This document shows, in pieces, positions 12,501-24,500 of a DNA stretch of 34,685 nucleotides. The notes below the pieces were generated by a model, which saw only the letters and a list, made by a program, of their open reading frames with translations, did not search any database and was not told the origin of the DNA. Source of the DNA: Apostichopus californicus (taxonomy: Eukaryota > Echinodermata > Holothuroidea > Aspidochirotida > Stichopodidae); the NCBI GenBank assembly GCA_020650975.1, contig JAIPMN010007657.1:16448-51132 (forward strand), given 5' to 3'. Position 1 is the stretch's first letter. Each line of letters begins with the position of its first letter. The position numbers and the translations under genes are program-made.

Positions 12501-15500
12501 AATGGCTGGAATTTTGAATTTTAGACCTGTATATGGAATGTAATGTAAAGATTGGTGTAACCTGTCATTGTTATTGCAACTTCCAGTACGGGTAGGCCTG
12601 TGTTTAACCTGTCATTGTTAAGTAGACAACAAAGTATAATATTTGAAAATATGTATCATACACAATAAGTGAAAAGAAACACAGTTCATTTATAGCTTGA
12701 TCTGTTGGTGAGATATAAAATTAAAATGTTATTTTATTTGTTTTTTATTACACATTGTAATGATTTGTGTTATCATACATGGACAACATTACACGGTCCT
12801 TGTTTATATTTTCATCTTTTAATGATGTACTTAGGAGTCTACCACAATTGAAATCACTGTTTATAGTTTTGTTATGAAGTCACTAGAGCATACCTTACCC
12901 AAAAATTTATATTATATCTCTTCTCATAGTTGAATTATTTCCAAGGTTATATAAATTATTTAGTTTTCAAAGGAAAACACAAAACAGGTGGTATCATTGA
13001 TGTATGACATAACAGATCATTGCACAGTGCACTCAACCAAACAAAATACGGAGAAAAAACAAGTTACTCAATTCAGAAAATGTCAGTCTAACAGCTGGTG
13101 TCTTGCTGAATAGCAACAATAATATGATAAAAAGTGGTCAAGTTTATAATGAGTAAATTAAAAACGTGAGGCTGATCATTTAACAAACATTCTAGCATCC
13201 AAGGACTTAGATCGCTTTCTGTTAAGCTGAAATTTGACAGCTCTTTTAGGCATTTCGGCTGTTTTGGGTAATTCGGGAAGTTTTGACAACTTTTCTAATT
13301 TATCGGTCAAGAAGCTGGAGAATGGATCAGCGGTTATTTTGCGGTATTGTCTTACATCTGGTTTCATCTCGAAGGATGATGAGGATGCAGGTGTCTCTGA
13401 GCTCTGGTCAGACAGCTTCAAGGATGGTTTGTCCATTTCACTGAATTCATAATTTTTCATCTGACGATGGAACACCATCTGTTTTGACCGCTCGCTGTTC
13501 GTCGTATTTTCCTCCAAGTCTTGCTCCATCTGTCTCAGTTCCTGCCTCCGTTTAGCTTCTTCCACCAGAAGATAATCTTTAATTTCCTCTCTTGAATGTC
13601 GCCTCGTCTCCCTGTCCTTCTCAGAGTAGATCCTTTTGTCGGGAACTCCATCGTAAAATGCAAGTTTCCAGCCGGAACGAGATGGTCGTCCCTTGAGCAG
13701 CGGTTCGGTATGTGTGTGCAGGGTCCTATATGCCATCTCAATGACCGGGCTGGCCATGTGGTCAGGAAATGTTGCAATTCTCTGGTCTCTTACTGTTTGG
13801 TTTGTAAATATATCATGTTGTGATCCATCTTGGATATAACTATTAGCACTGGTTCTTAAGTCCGAATTCCTCATTGTTCTCACCCTCACAGGTGGCAAGG
13901 ACTGTCTCCGCTGAATAATAAACCGTTTCACCTTGGACTGACCCTTGGTCACATTTTGCCGCCTGTATAATGATGTTGTGCTTGCTGATTTCTTGATCCT
14001 TCTCGATTCTGGAATCGATGTCGTACTCTTTTCTGAACTTGCATAATTTTGGAAGGCATCCTGATTGTATTTGTTCCCATCAGTGGGTGATTGGCTGTCA
14101 GTGTTCTTGTTTGAGATATAGTCATTCTCGGTTTCCATGGCGACAAGAGGGGAATAAATATCCTAGAGCAGTATAAGATAAACCACAGTAGCTAAATATT
14201 AAGTTAGAGTTGTGTGTTGTCTTAATAATGTAAGCAGTTTGCACCTTACCTTATAAAGAAGAGATTTCAAGTTGATTATCTTTAATTGCGTGATGAAATA
14301 ACAAAGTGTTGGCTGACTTCCCAGCTTTATCTGCAGAATAGATGAGGTGGTTTAACAAACTCAATTCCTTATGATTTTCCAATACAGAATAATTCTCTTT
14401 CACTCTGTTTGCTTCCAGCAAATGAACACGAGCGTCTAGAATGCCACGTACTTTGCCAAAATTCCTGGAGACAGAATTAAAATCTTGAACAAATCAAATG
14501 ACAGATTCAGTATAAATGTCCAAGTTTATCCTTGTTCCATCAAATGGTTCGCATAATCTGCTGAAAAACACACAAATTTAATAAGAGCTTAATATGTCCT
14601 CATAAAAACTGTATCCTCAATTCCCATGGCAACTATTAACAAGAGTACACTGTTTGAAATGTGAGAGAAATTGCAGTAAATATTGTATGTAGATAAAAGA
14701 TAGTTAGAAATTTGTCTATTTCTTCGTTTCTATATAAGGTCTGCTTCCAGCTGCACCAGAATTAAACTGATTCTTTGGCACAATTTCAAACTGTAAACTG
14801 TCCTTAGTTGCAGACATGCAGTCGGTTGTCCTGGGTACACTAATGTACACTAATTGACAAATGAAGTACTAAGCACCTTAGCTTTGTCCAACCAATGACC
14901 CATTTGATCTGACAATGGTTTCATTGTTTACTTGTGTAATTAAGCTTATTTAACATGCCAAAGTTGTTGAATGTCCTGCAGTCCAGCATTTCTCAAGATA
15001 GATTGTTTGGTCTGACCAGTAGCTTATGTCCCTGTCAATCAATAGAACTTATAGGAAGATAAGAGGATTTGTTTGCTTAAACCTTCAGACCAAATCCCCT
15101 ACAAACTGAGCAGTTATGGTTCCCTGTTGAAGTGCTCCACCTGAGCGATTTGATTGTTATGTGCGGTGTGGTAGCTTTGTTCAGCAATAGGTTCACACTC
15201 AATTGATTTCTCAAGTGCTGTTTTTTTAGAAACCTCCCTTAGGTAAAGAGCACACCTTTAACTACCTTAGCATCAGGAAATACAGGGGAAAACTGCTGAA
15301 ATGAATACATATGTATGTTTGTCATCAAATGGTGGATTTCATATTTCACTGGTGGTTGTGTATTTCACACATGAGTGTATGTTCTGCTGATGGTATATGT
15401 CATTACATTGGTATTTATGCTCCAATGATGGTTTTATGTTCCCGATGATTTTCATTGACCAGTATTATGCTCCAATGATGGTTTTTATGTTCCTGATGGT

Positions 15501-18500
15501 TTCATATCCCAATAAGTTTAACATTCTATTGCTGGGTACATGTAATTTTATATTTCACTGGTGGTTGTGTATTTTACACATGAGTTTATGTTCTACTGGT
15601 GGTATCTGTCACAACATTGGTATTATGCTGCAATGGTGGATTTTATGTTTCTGATGGTTTCATATCCCAATATGTATAACATTCTATTGCTGGGTACATG
15701 TTCCAAGTGTTGCATGATTTTATCTGACAGTGACTTTCATTAAGTGATATTGTTAGCGATATTCAATAATTATTGAGCTTTGTCTTGTGTTATCTGTGTG
15801 ACCTTGTCTCAATCAAAACAAGTCCACAGGATTACCTTGTGAGTTAGCCATACCTTATGCACAGAGGCATAATCAGTTCGTTTCGTCTTCAATTCCGGCA
15901 CCACTCTGATTAATTTCTTGAGTAAACTATAAATGTATTGTTTTAGGCGGCTAGAGTCACTTTGTTTGGTCATTGTTGACCAGCTCCAATGGTTTTTAGT
16001 AAATTGAAAGTGAAGTGTTTAAGATAGCAAGATCCACCTTATTGATGGGTGTCTTACACTAAAACACCACTCCCAGGTTAACCCTGCATATTTATGTTGG
16101 AACATCCCAGTATCGCAGTATGCTTGTGGGAACATCATAGCGAACAAAACTTTCAGTGAAAGGAAAAATGAATAAAGTAATATCATACATGACATGAATA
16201 TATTATTAATAGATTTGTAGAGTGAGACAAGAAAGGTGCATAAGCATAGAAAAATTGTATCAAAAGTTCAAAGAATCTCCATTTATTGTATGAGGTTTGC
16301 TAATGGTAGATAAATATATGTTAAAGACTACACATCCGTAGAAAAGTGTGCTCATGAAATGTCATGTTAAAGATGGCACAAGAATCACAGCAGACTATGG
16401 GCTACAGAGATGTTTGCTCTTACTGATGGTAGCGGCACATGTTAAATGAAGACTGTTGTGTGGTTTTAATCCTATTAGCAAATAGTTGAGAAATTCACTC
16501 TTTAAACAAACAGATACTACAGTGTCAAGACGTATCATTGTCTGGTTACCAGGACTCCAGTTTCCAAGTTGAAAAATCTTACCCATAGACATGTTTGATC
16601 TTGTAGTACGCTGCAACACAACGTTCTATTTTTTCATTAGTGGAAGAATGACTTCCAAATAAGAATGATAAAGTTAGCAATTGATAACATCAATGCTGCT
16701 AAATGTTGATTAGAAGAAGAAAAAAGGTATTTGTAACTTGTAAGGAAGGCTGTACATAACATTACACTTTCAATTAGTAGTTCCCATTTCAGATTTATAA
16801 CTTCTATGTCCTTGTGACAACCACCCAATCATCAGGTCAAATAACAGGTATGCCTGTGACAACTAACAGCCTCCCCTTACCTCCTCCCTTCTCCTCCCCT
16901 AGCTCAAATAAACCCAGTAATACCATCATGTCAGAAGTGTTTCACTCCTGCAATTTTGATGTGATATTGCTACTGGGTTGTTCAATCTTTTACTTCTCTT
17001 GTTTCTGATATTTTCATGATGAAGCTTATTAATGGATTTGGTCAATGTCAGCTACAAGTGATTACTAATATTGAATATTTCAACAAAGACTTATTAATCT
17101 CAAGATCTAAATATATATATCAAAGAAAAATATAGGGAGCGACTCACATGTGTTAAAACTTTGCTGAAGTTCTCTTTCATAAGCACCTCAAATTCTATAC
17201 ATTGGATTTGGAGATGATGACTTTTCGCTATATTCTCTGACATGGAGCTTACGAGAATACTTAAAAGACTTTACCGCTGACCTGAAATAAATCATTAAAC
17301 CTAAGTATAGAAATTACAGAATATTTTTACATTTTTGATACAAAATCTCCAATTTGTTTTTATGCAGTATATCATTTGTTTCTTTCATCTTCAAAGCTGA
17401 GGGTCTGGTCTTCTTTTGATTGGTCTGTGGAATAATCCATCTTTGTTTAACAATTTTCAACTCTTTGATGATCGTTGTCCTGACTAATTCCATCAATCTC
17501 TCTTTTCAGATTGTTAGATTTTACGGCCATACTATTCCAACTTTACTGTCCATTATTGTTGTCCTGGCAGCGTCATTTCAGTTGAAACACCTCTATGCAG
17601 ACAGTAAGTCATATCAACACTTATCAAGATTTGTAGAGGAAGATCAGATCAGTGTGGAGCTATGAGAGGATACTTGTTATCTCTTACATGAGATGGAGAG
17701 GCTGCATGGTGAAATGGTTTCCAAAACATTTACAAAAACAGCAGTTTGAAGCAATTCATATTGTGGCTTTGTAAGGCCTGTTTAAAACATTTGTTTTTCT
17801 GCAAATGAAATGAGCAAATAAACTACTCCTTGACAGAAAGTTATTTCAAATAAAGAAAATCTAGAAAGTTATTTTTCTTCATATCTCACCTTTCTTTAAT
17901 TACAATGAAAAAAAAACATTTGGAAGGAGTCGATGGAAACATTAATATTAAGTAACTCTGCTAATCTAATAAACTAACTTATAATTGAAATCTTTGTTTA
18001 CATGTAGTATAAAGTACAATGCATACATGACAAACAAGGCATTACATGAATATTCAGTGATTACCATGGCAACGATCTGAAGTTTCCCATGTCTGTTATC
18101 TAATAAAGTGGTCATTGCACTTCTGCTCCGGTTTGTAATTATGTTTTTCAAATTTGTGATATTTAATACTTTCTTTGGCTTTCTCACATATCTGTCCAGC
18201 CCTCACAACCTAAGTACTCTTGGTCATTGCTTATGTAAGTTTTTGAAATTTGCAACAGAAAAACTTTAAAAAGCTTTGAAATTCGCAACAGAAAAACTTA
18301 AGTTTTGAAATTTGCAACAGAAAAACTTTAAAAAGTTTTGAAATTCGCAACAGAAAAACTTAAGTTTTGAAATTTGCAACAGAAAAACTTAAGTTTTGAA
18401 ATTTGCAACAGAAAAACTTAAATTTTGAAATTTGCAACAGATAAACTTAAGTTTTGAAATTTGCAACAGAAAAACTTAAGTTTTGCCAAATTTGAAAGCT

Positions 18501-21500
18501 TCATACCTTAGACCTTCCATCCTTTTGTTTTAGATTTGTTGATTGTTTACATTTTTGTTCTAAACTCCTTTCTTTCCAGAGCCTCTTGAAGATATTAGCA
18601 AGTTACATGATCTTTACTGCAAACCATACATTGTGGTTCCTCCCATTGCATTGTTCAGAGCTATTGTCAAGTAAGATATATTTGTTGTAAAATTCAACTT
18701 TATTGTATTAATTCTATGTGAGAAGGAAGTCTGCATCTATGACATGCCTACAGAGGGGCTGTACATTTATTAATATTCAAGTACTTCAAATTACATAGAG
18801 CTATTATATTAGATTGTCTGTTAGCCCTTCACCATTTTTCTGCAGGTTCACTTAAGTACTTTTCAGAAATGCTATTGTTTAAAGTCTTCAAATTTCTTTT
18901 ATTTTCATCCACAAAGTTGCAATTTTGATGTAAGTTATCAAGTAAATTCTAATATAAGCTAAGTAGGGTAGGTCTCATTCTTTGCTGTAAAAGTGATAAT
19001 CAACTTATTCATTCATATATTCAGTGTGGTTGAAAAGTAACACAGAGTTTCTCCAAATTTTAGGTTCATCTGTTTTGACATTGGTTCAAGAAACTAACAA
19101 GCTCATGTCAGTCCAAAGTTCCTTAATGACCAGTGAAATTAAAATAGATTCCTTGTCATAACTATTGGCTATTCATGTCTCCTTTCCCAAATTAGTAGAT
19201 GTCCATTTTCTGTGGGGCTTTGCTCTTTACATACACCTGACATTTTGAATTAGACTTTACTTAAGATTTAACAGGCAGTAAATAAATCAAATTTTGCTTC
19301 AATTACTTTCTGGAAAGATTTTGATTGTAATTGATCAGACTATTGTATAAATTATCTTACAAGTGACATTTGTGTTTCCTATGAATTACTTACAGCCCAT
19401 GTAATAGATAAAAGCCTCTTTGCATTTAGAATAATTAACTCATGAGCTTAATCTGAAACACTTTTACCTCATTTGTTATGATGGTAACAGAAATGAAGCT
19501 CTGGAGAGTTCCTACGACTTTCGCATCCTATCCGAGCAGGGAGTTTTCTTCAACTTCCTTCCTCTTGTGATGTTCCTCCTAAGCTACGGTCTGTGCGCTC
19601 TTCTCCTGTGGACTATGGAGAATAAAACTAATAACGGTGGTCGCCTCTGGAAATGGTGGAAGAAGTAAGTCCTTTCAAAGTAGAGAGTTTGCAACAAATT
19701 GTCCATCAGTACTGTGAGAGTTCAGATGATGAGTTTACATGTATGAAAGAAGTATATCGATATGTCTAGGGCTGGGGAAGTTAGGGGTTAGGGAAGGAAA
19801 ACAAAATGTTTAATTAGGTCTGCGAAAGTTAAAGAAAACAAAACGTTTAATTAAGACTGGGAAAAAACGAAATGTTTAATAATGTCTGGGGGAAGTTAAA
19901 GGAAAACAAAATGTTTAATTAGGGCTGAGGGAAGTTAAAGGAAAGCAAAATGTTTAATTAGGGCTGAGGGAAGTTAAAAGAAAACAAAATGTTTAATTAG
20001 GGCTGGGGAAGTTAACAAGAAACAAAATGTTTAATTAGGGCAGGGGGGAAAAACAAACTGTTTGACTGGGGAAAAACGAAATGTTTAATTATGTCTGGGG
20101 GAAATTAAAGAAAAAAAAATGTTTAATTAGGGCTTGGGAAGTTAAAGGAAAGCAAAAAGTTTAATTAGGGCTGAGGGAAGTTAAAAGAAAACAAAATGTT
20201 TAATTAGGACTGGGGAAGTTAACAAGAAACAAAATGTTTAATTAGGGCAGGGGGGAAAACAAACTGTTTGATTAGGGCTGGGCAAGTTAAAGGAAAACAA
20301 AATGTTTAATTAGGGCTGGGGAAAGTAAAAGGAAAACAGAATGTTTAATTAGGGCTGGGGGAAGTTAAAGGAAAACAAAATGTTTAATTAGGGCTGGGGG
20401 AAGTTAAAGGAAAATGTGTTATCGTGGGATTCTTAAGGGGTAATGCAGGCTGAGGACGAACAAATATATACCGCAGAGCTTAAGAAACAGAACACATTTT
20501 ATAATCGGAATGATTATTTTACCTTGGAAATAATAAAAGTGTATGGCTGGATGTTATTTCATGTTGTTAATGTGTAATCAAGGACTTCATCACAACTAAA
20601 AAATGATAACAACTAATATGTAGGAGTCCTCATTGCATCAGTGAAAAATAGTGAAAAGCAAAGACGGTTTGAGGTGTGGTCCATTGTATGCAATGTACTT
20701 CATATGAATAAATTTGAATATATATTAATATTTTCCATCTCAGCAACGGAACAAGCTTCTAAGATGGGAGATGCACCATTGTCAATGTGTTTCTTTTACT
20801 TGTTCTGTAATATAATTTTTGTTTTGTACTTTAGATTGCCATGTGATATCAATTTTTAGACTTCATTATCCCTTTAAAGAATAATTATGGTACAGTTAAT
20901 TGCATAAAGCATCTCGAAATGTCTGCTATCACAGTGTTGTGAACTTTTCTAATTGCTGACTTCTGTTTGAACTACAAGTGAAAGACTCTCTTAAGGTGAA
21001 AATGCTAAAACAAGCTCATGTTTCTTTTTCTAGATACAAGAATTTTGGTTATATTCATATTTTAAACTTTTTAATAAAGTTCCTTAAAAATATTTACTTA
21101 GCAGACCACTTTTGTAACTCTCATGCATTCCAAGTAAAGTAAAAGTGAAATGAATATATTTTATATTTACATGACAATATATTTCATTCAGTGCAGGGTA
21201 CAATATTTTCATGAAAATGATTGATATATTTAGTTATCTAATAAATGGTTCTTTTGACCCAGGGGAGAGCTTTCCTTGGACATGTTTAAGACCACCAAAG
21301 CCCAAGAATCATCTCGTCTCTGGCCGATTGCGGTAGTTGGTGGTACGATGGCTCTAGCTGTGGGAACTTGTGGTGCTGTGGCCATTATCTTCACCTCTGT
21401 TATAGTCGGTTTTAAGGTAGGTTACTCTATGTAGCATTGTCACATGTATAAATTAATGTATTCATAGACCATTATCTCAAGGATGACAAGATTAGTAAAT

Positions 21501-24500
21501 CAAATGAAAATATAATAAATAATAACATAGTCATTATTTCAAAATATCAGACTTTACTTTCCCTATTTGTCCTTTGTGAATTGGATTTTTTCATAATTTG
21601 TCCTGAGGTTATCTCAGGCCAAGTCAAACACCCTACTGTACATAATGCTTTTGAAAGTCAGATTCTGTCAAATGAATTTCATCAGAGATTTTGCTGATTG
21701 GTTATGGGAACTATCGGGTAAAGTGGATTGCACTTTACCAATCTGGGACCATCTTAACATTGCATCAGATGTGCTTGCTCTGTTCTCCCTCGGGCAGAAG
21801 CCTTTGTCTGACCGAGGATCTGAATTCAGACTTCCCCAGGGTCTCTCTTCGGGCTACCTCTTCTTGCAACTTCTGCTGGAAACTGCCAGCAAAGAGGTCT
21901 TCCCCCAGGGATGGTAGTGCCAACAACCTAGTCCTTGCCTCTATGGACGGCCAGTGTATGGCGGAGACGATGTTTTTCCTACAGGCTTTGACCGAGCGGG
22001 TGGCGACTCTCGCAAACTGGTCATATGCGAGTCGGACCAGGGGTCCCAGCAGTAGAAGGAGTTGACCCGCTTTGTTCCTGGACACCTGATTTTCGTCCTC
22101 AGGTAGCTGTTGATGATGTTGCATTAGTACTTTGGCCGATAACATTAGGATGGAGGCGAACTTCATGCCGGACCGGGCCGCTGTGTCTACATCTACCAGG
22201 AGTTCCTCCAACTTCCTTTGGGCCGGAGTCCTAAATATGTGGGAGGATGAGGCGCCTTGTTCAGCCTTAAGCCTTTCTTTGGCCTCCTGGGGGATGGTTG
22301 GGCATTTAAACAAAGCCCTCCAGGCATCGTCTGGCACCCTGACTGCCTTGTCCACCTTCGCTTATCGGCTATGGCCTCGAACCTGTCATAGCAGGTCGCG
22401 TCAACAGGCATGGTGGTCTTTGGCTTGGATGAGGCCTCGCCGGTTGCCGTTAGCTTGGAAACCCGACTTGCCTTCTGTGGTTGAGTCTCCGGTTCCTCAA
22501 ACCCCAGGTGCCTTCTGAAAATTTCGGCCGCCCGTGTCATTAACTCCTGAGGCAGGGCTCCTCCCATCATGGGAGCCTCCTCCGGTTCGTAGCTCAGACC
22601 GAAGCTTTCCTCCATCGGGTTGTAATCCAGAGGGTCCATGGGATCCCTAGGATCCCCCTCGTCCTCCAGACCGGATAAGTTTGCAGACGCTCTGCAGTCC
22701 AGGACGTCTTCCTCTGGTTCCGAGGCCGGTTGTGGAGCCATGGTAGGGCCGGAGCTAATGGAGCCTGGTAACTTGTCTGTCACCGTGGTTGCTCTCTGCT
22801 GGTCTTACAGGGGGCGTAGCAGGCCAGTAAGTTGAGCCAGCCATGCTGGTTCCTCCTCCTGTCGCCTTCTAGGGGACCGACGCCATCTCTTGGCTCTCTT
22901 GTAGCCGTCGACCGACGACTCTGAGGATTCGTCGGAGGCCGGGGAGTACCTTCTCCTTTCCCTCCGTCTTGGGGATCATGAGCGAGATCCCGATCTATCC
23001 CGTCTAGATCTGCCGGAGGTCTCTCTACCTCTGCTTTCCCGGGTTGGGATTTCGGTAGGGACCCGCCTCTCCGGCTCCCTCTCCGGCTCCCCCCTATGGT
23101 CTCTCTCGGAACCGAGCTCTCCGGGGCCTCTTCTCCTGGGATACCGATAGCGTTTGGAATTAAATCCAACTTGCCTTGGAGCTTGTTTCTTAGGCTCGTT
23201 AACCAGTTGTCTATCTCCTGCCACTGGGCTGGTGAAAACTTAATGCAGACCAGGCATGGGTCCAGTCTGGTGCAAGTTCTACACTTAGGACACAGCTCAT
23301 GTTCGTCCCAGGCCCTCCCTGGTCGAAACATTGAACAGTTGATGCATTTCAGCTGGTTATGAGACATACTGAAAACCCCAAATTAAGGAAAGACTAACTC
23401 TTAAAGCTTACGAAACAATGAAAACTAACAAGAGAATGGGAGATAACATGGGGAGTGAAATAAGCTAACAGTGAGTAGAGGTATGTACGTTACCTAGCAA
23501 CGGCAAAATACAAGTTACACTACGAAAGTGGCTTAAACAAAAATCAACACACAAGCTGAAAAAGAACATGAGAGAGCGATAGGGAAGATAGGAATAGCTA
23601 ATAGAAATACAAGTAAACATGCTAATGAACATGAAAATACAACGACACGCCTGTAGCGTGAGGAAGGAAAAATGGCAGGAAAACCTAGGCAGTTCGCGGA
23701 ACTGCTACCCCCGCAAATAAAACCTAAGGGCGGAAACACAATAGGAAGAACAGTTTCCAAAACCCTCCCTTTCAACAAAAAGGAAACTTTTCGGGCTGCA
23801 AAAGACTGCTAATACTCCTAAGAATACAAGGAAAGAATATTTCCAACGATCACAAATATAACCAAGACGAAATTCCAAGGGAAATTTTTCCACACTATTT
23901 CTGTGTGATGACACTTTTAATGGTAGAATGAGAAGGACAGTGACCGGGGGTGTCCGGTCATAGAGGGCGCACAGTATTATTATTTTACCAGGACTTTATA
24001 GGCACGGTAGAACGAGGTGCTAAGATTGTGAGGAGACAGGTAAGCGATGAGCGAAGTAAATATTATTTCAAAGTATCAGACTTTTCTTTCCCTGTTTTTG
24101 CTTTGTGAATTGGATATTATCATAATTTGTCCTGAGGGTTAGTTCAGGCCAAGTCAAGCACCCTACTGTACCTAAGGCCTTCTTGAGAAACAGTCTGTCC
24201 AATGAATTTCATCAGAGATTTTGCTGATTGGTTTTGGCAACTATCGGGTAAAGTTGATTGCATTTTATCAATTGGGGACCCTGTCAAAATCGAAACATTG
24301 CATCAGATGTGCTTGGTCTGTGACGTTGCACTGTTAATGCATAGTAAAATGAAATAATTGTATTTCAGCTTTATTTCTCATAATTGTGATATTTGAATAT
24401 TATTGATTTTGTACATCCATCACCTAAAACAAAGAGTGTCAGTTGGGTCAAGTGAACTGAGGGATACATTTGATATTACTGTTATACACTGGTATTTTTA

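Larger units (their letters stand above)
10846..17509 (+). other. PGAP1 intron 9 (6.7 kb)
   Basis: The longest intron of the gene. It holds the exon 9 donor array, the 242-bp duplication, the nested minus-strand gene (13176-14138) and a local duplication at 15330-15700. The stretches 12030-12700, 14170-15300 and 15900-16780 show nothing recognisable. Confidence 0.7.
21532..24321 (-). mobile_element. Broken DIRS-type retroelement fragment between ~250-bp direct repeats
   Basis: This is a fossil. GC-rich DNA unlike the surrounding intron spans about 21783-24060 and is read on the minus strand. It holds a gag-like coding region and an AT-rich leader (23368-24060). No reverse transcriptase, RNase H or tyrosine recombinase part is present. 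On either side lies a ~250-bp direct repeat (21532-21782 and 24061-24321), which I judge by eye to be about 85-90% identical. DIRS elements normally have inverted or split repeats, so these direct repeats are either an unusual terminus or a duplicated host segment. The repeat divergence points to an old insertion. Confidence 0.6.

Noticed and set aside
13234-13823. Plus-strand ORFs of 72-75 codons and a second minus-frame ORF across the nested gene
   Set aside because: They are out-of-frame shadows of the 320-codon frame and have no start context or recognisable composition.
21645-22518. Plus-strand ORFs of 69-128 codons
   Set aside because: They are antisense shadows of the gag-like fossil on the minus strand and only reflect its higher GC content.
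21532-24321. Ordinary LTR retrotransposon with 250-bp LTRs
   Set aside because: The repeats lack TG...CA ends, there is no evident primer-binding site or target duplication, and the coding part resembles DIRS gag-like proteins rather than Gypsy or Copia gag.
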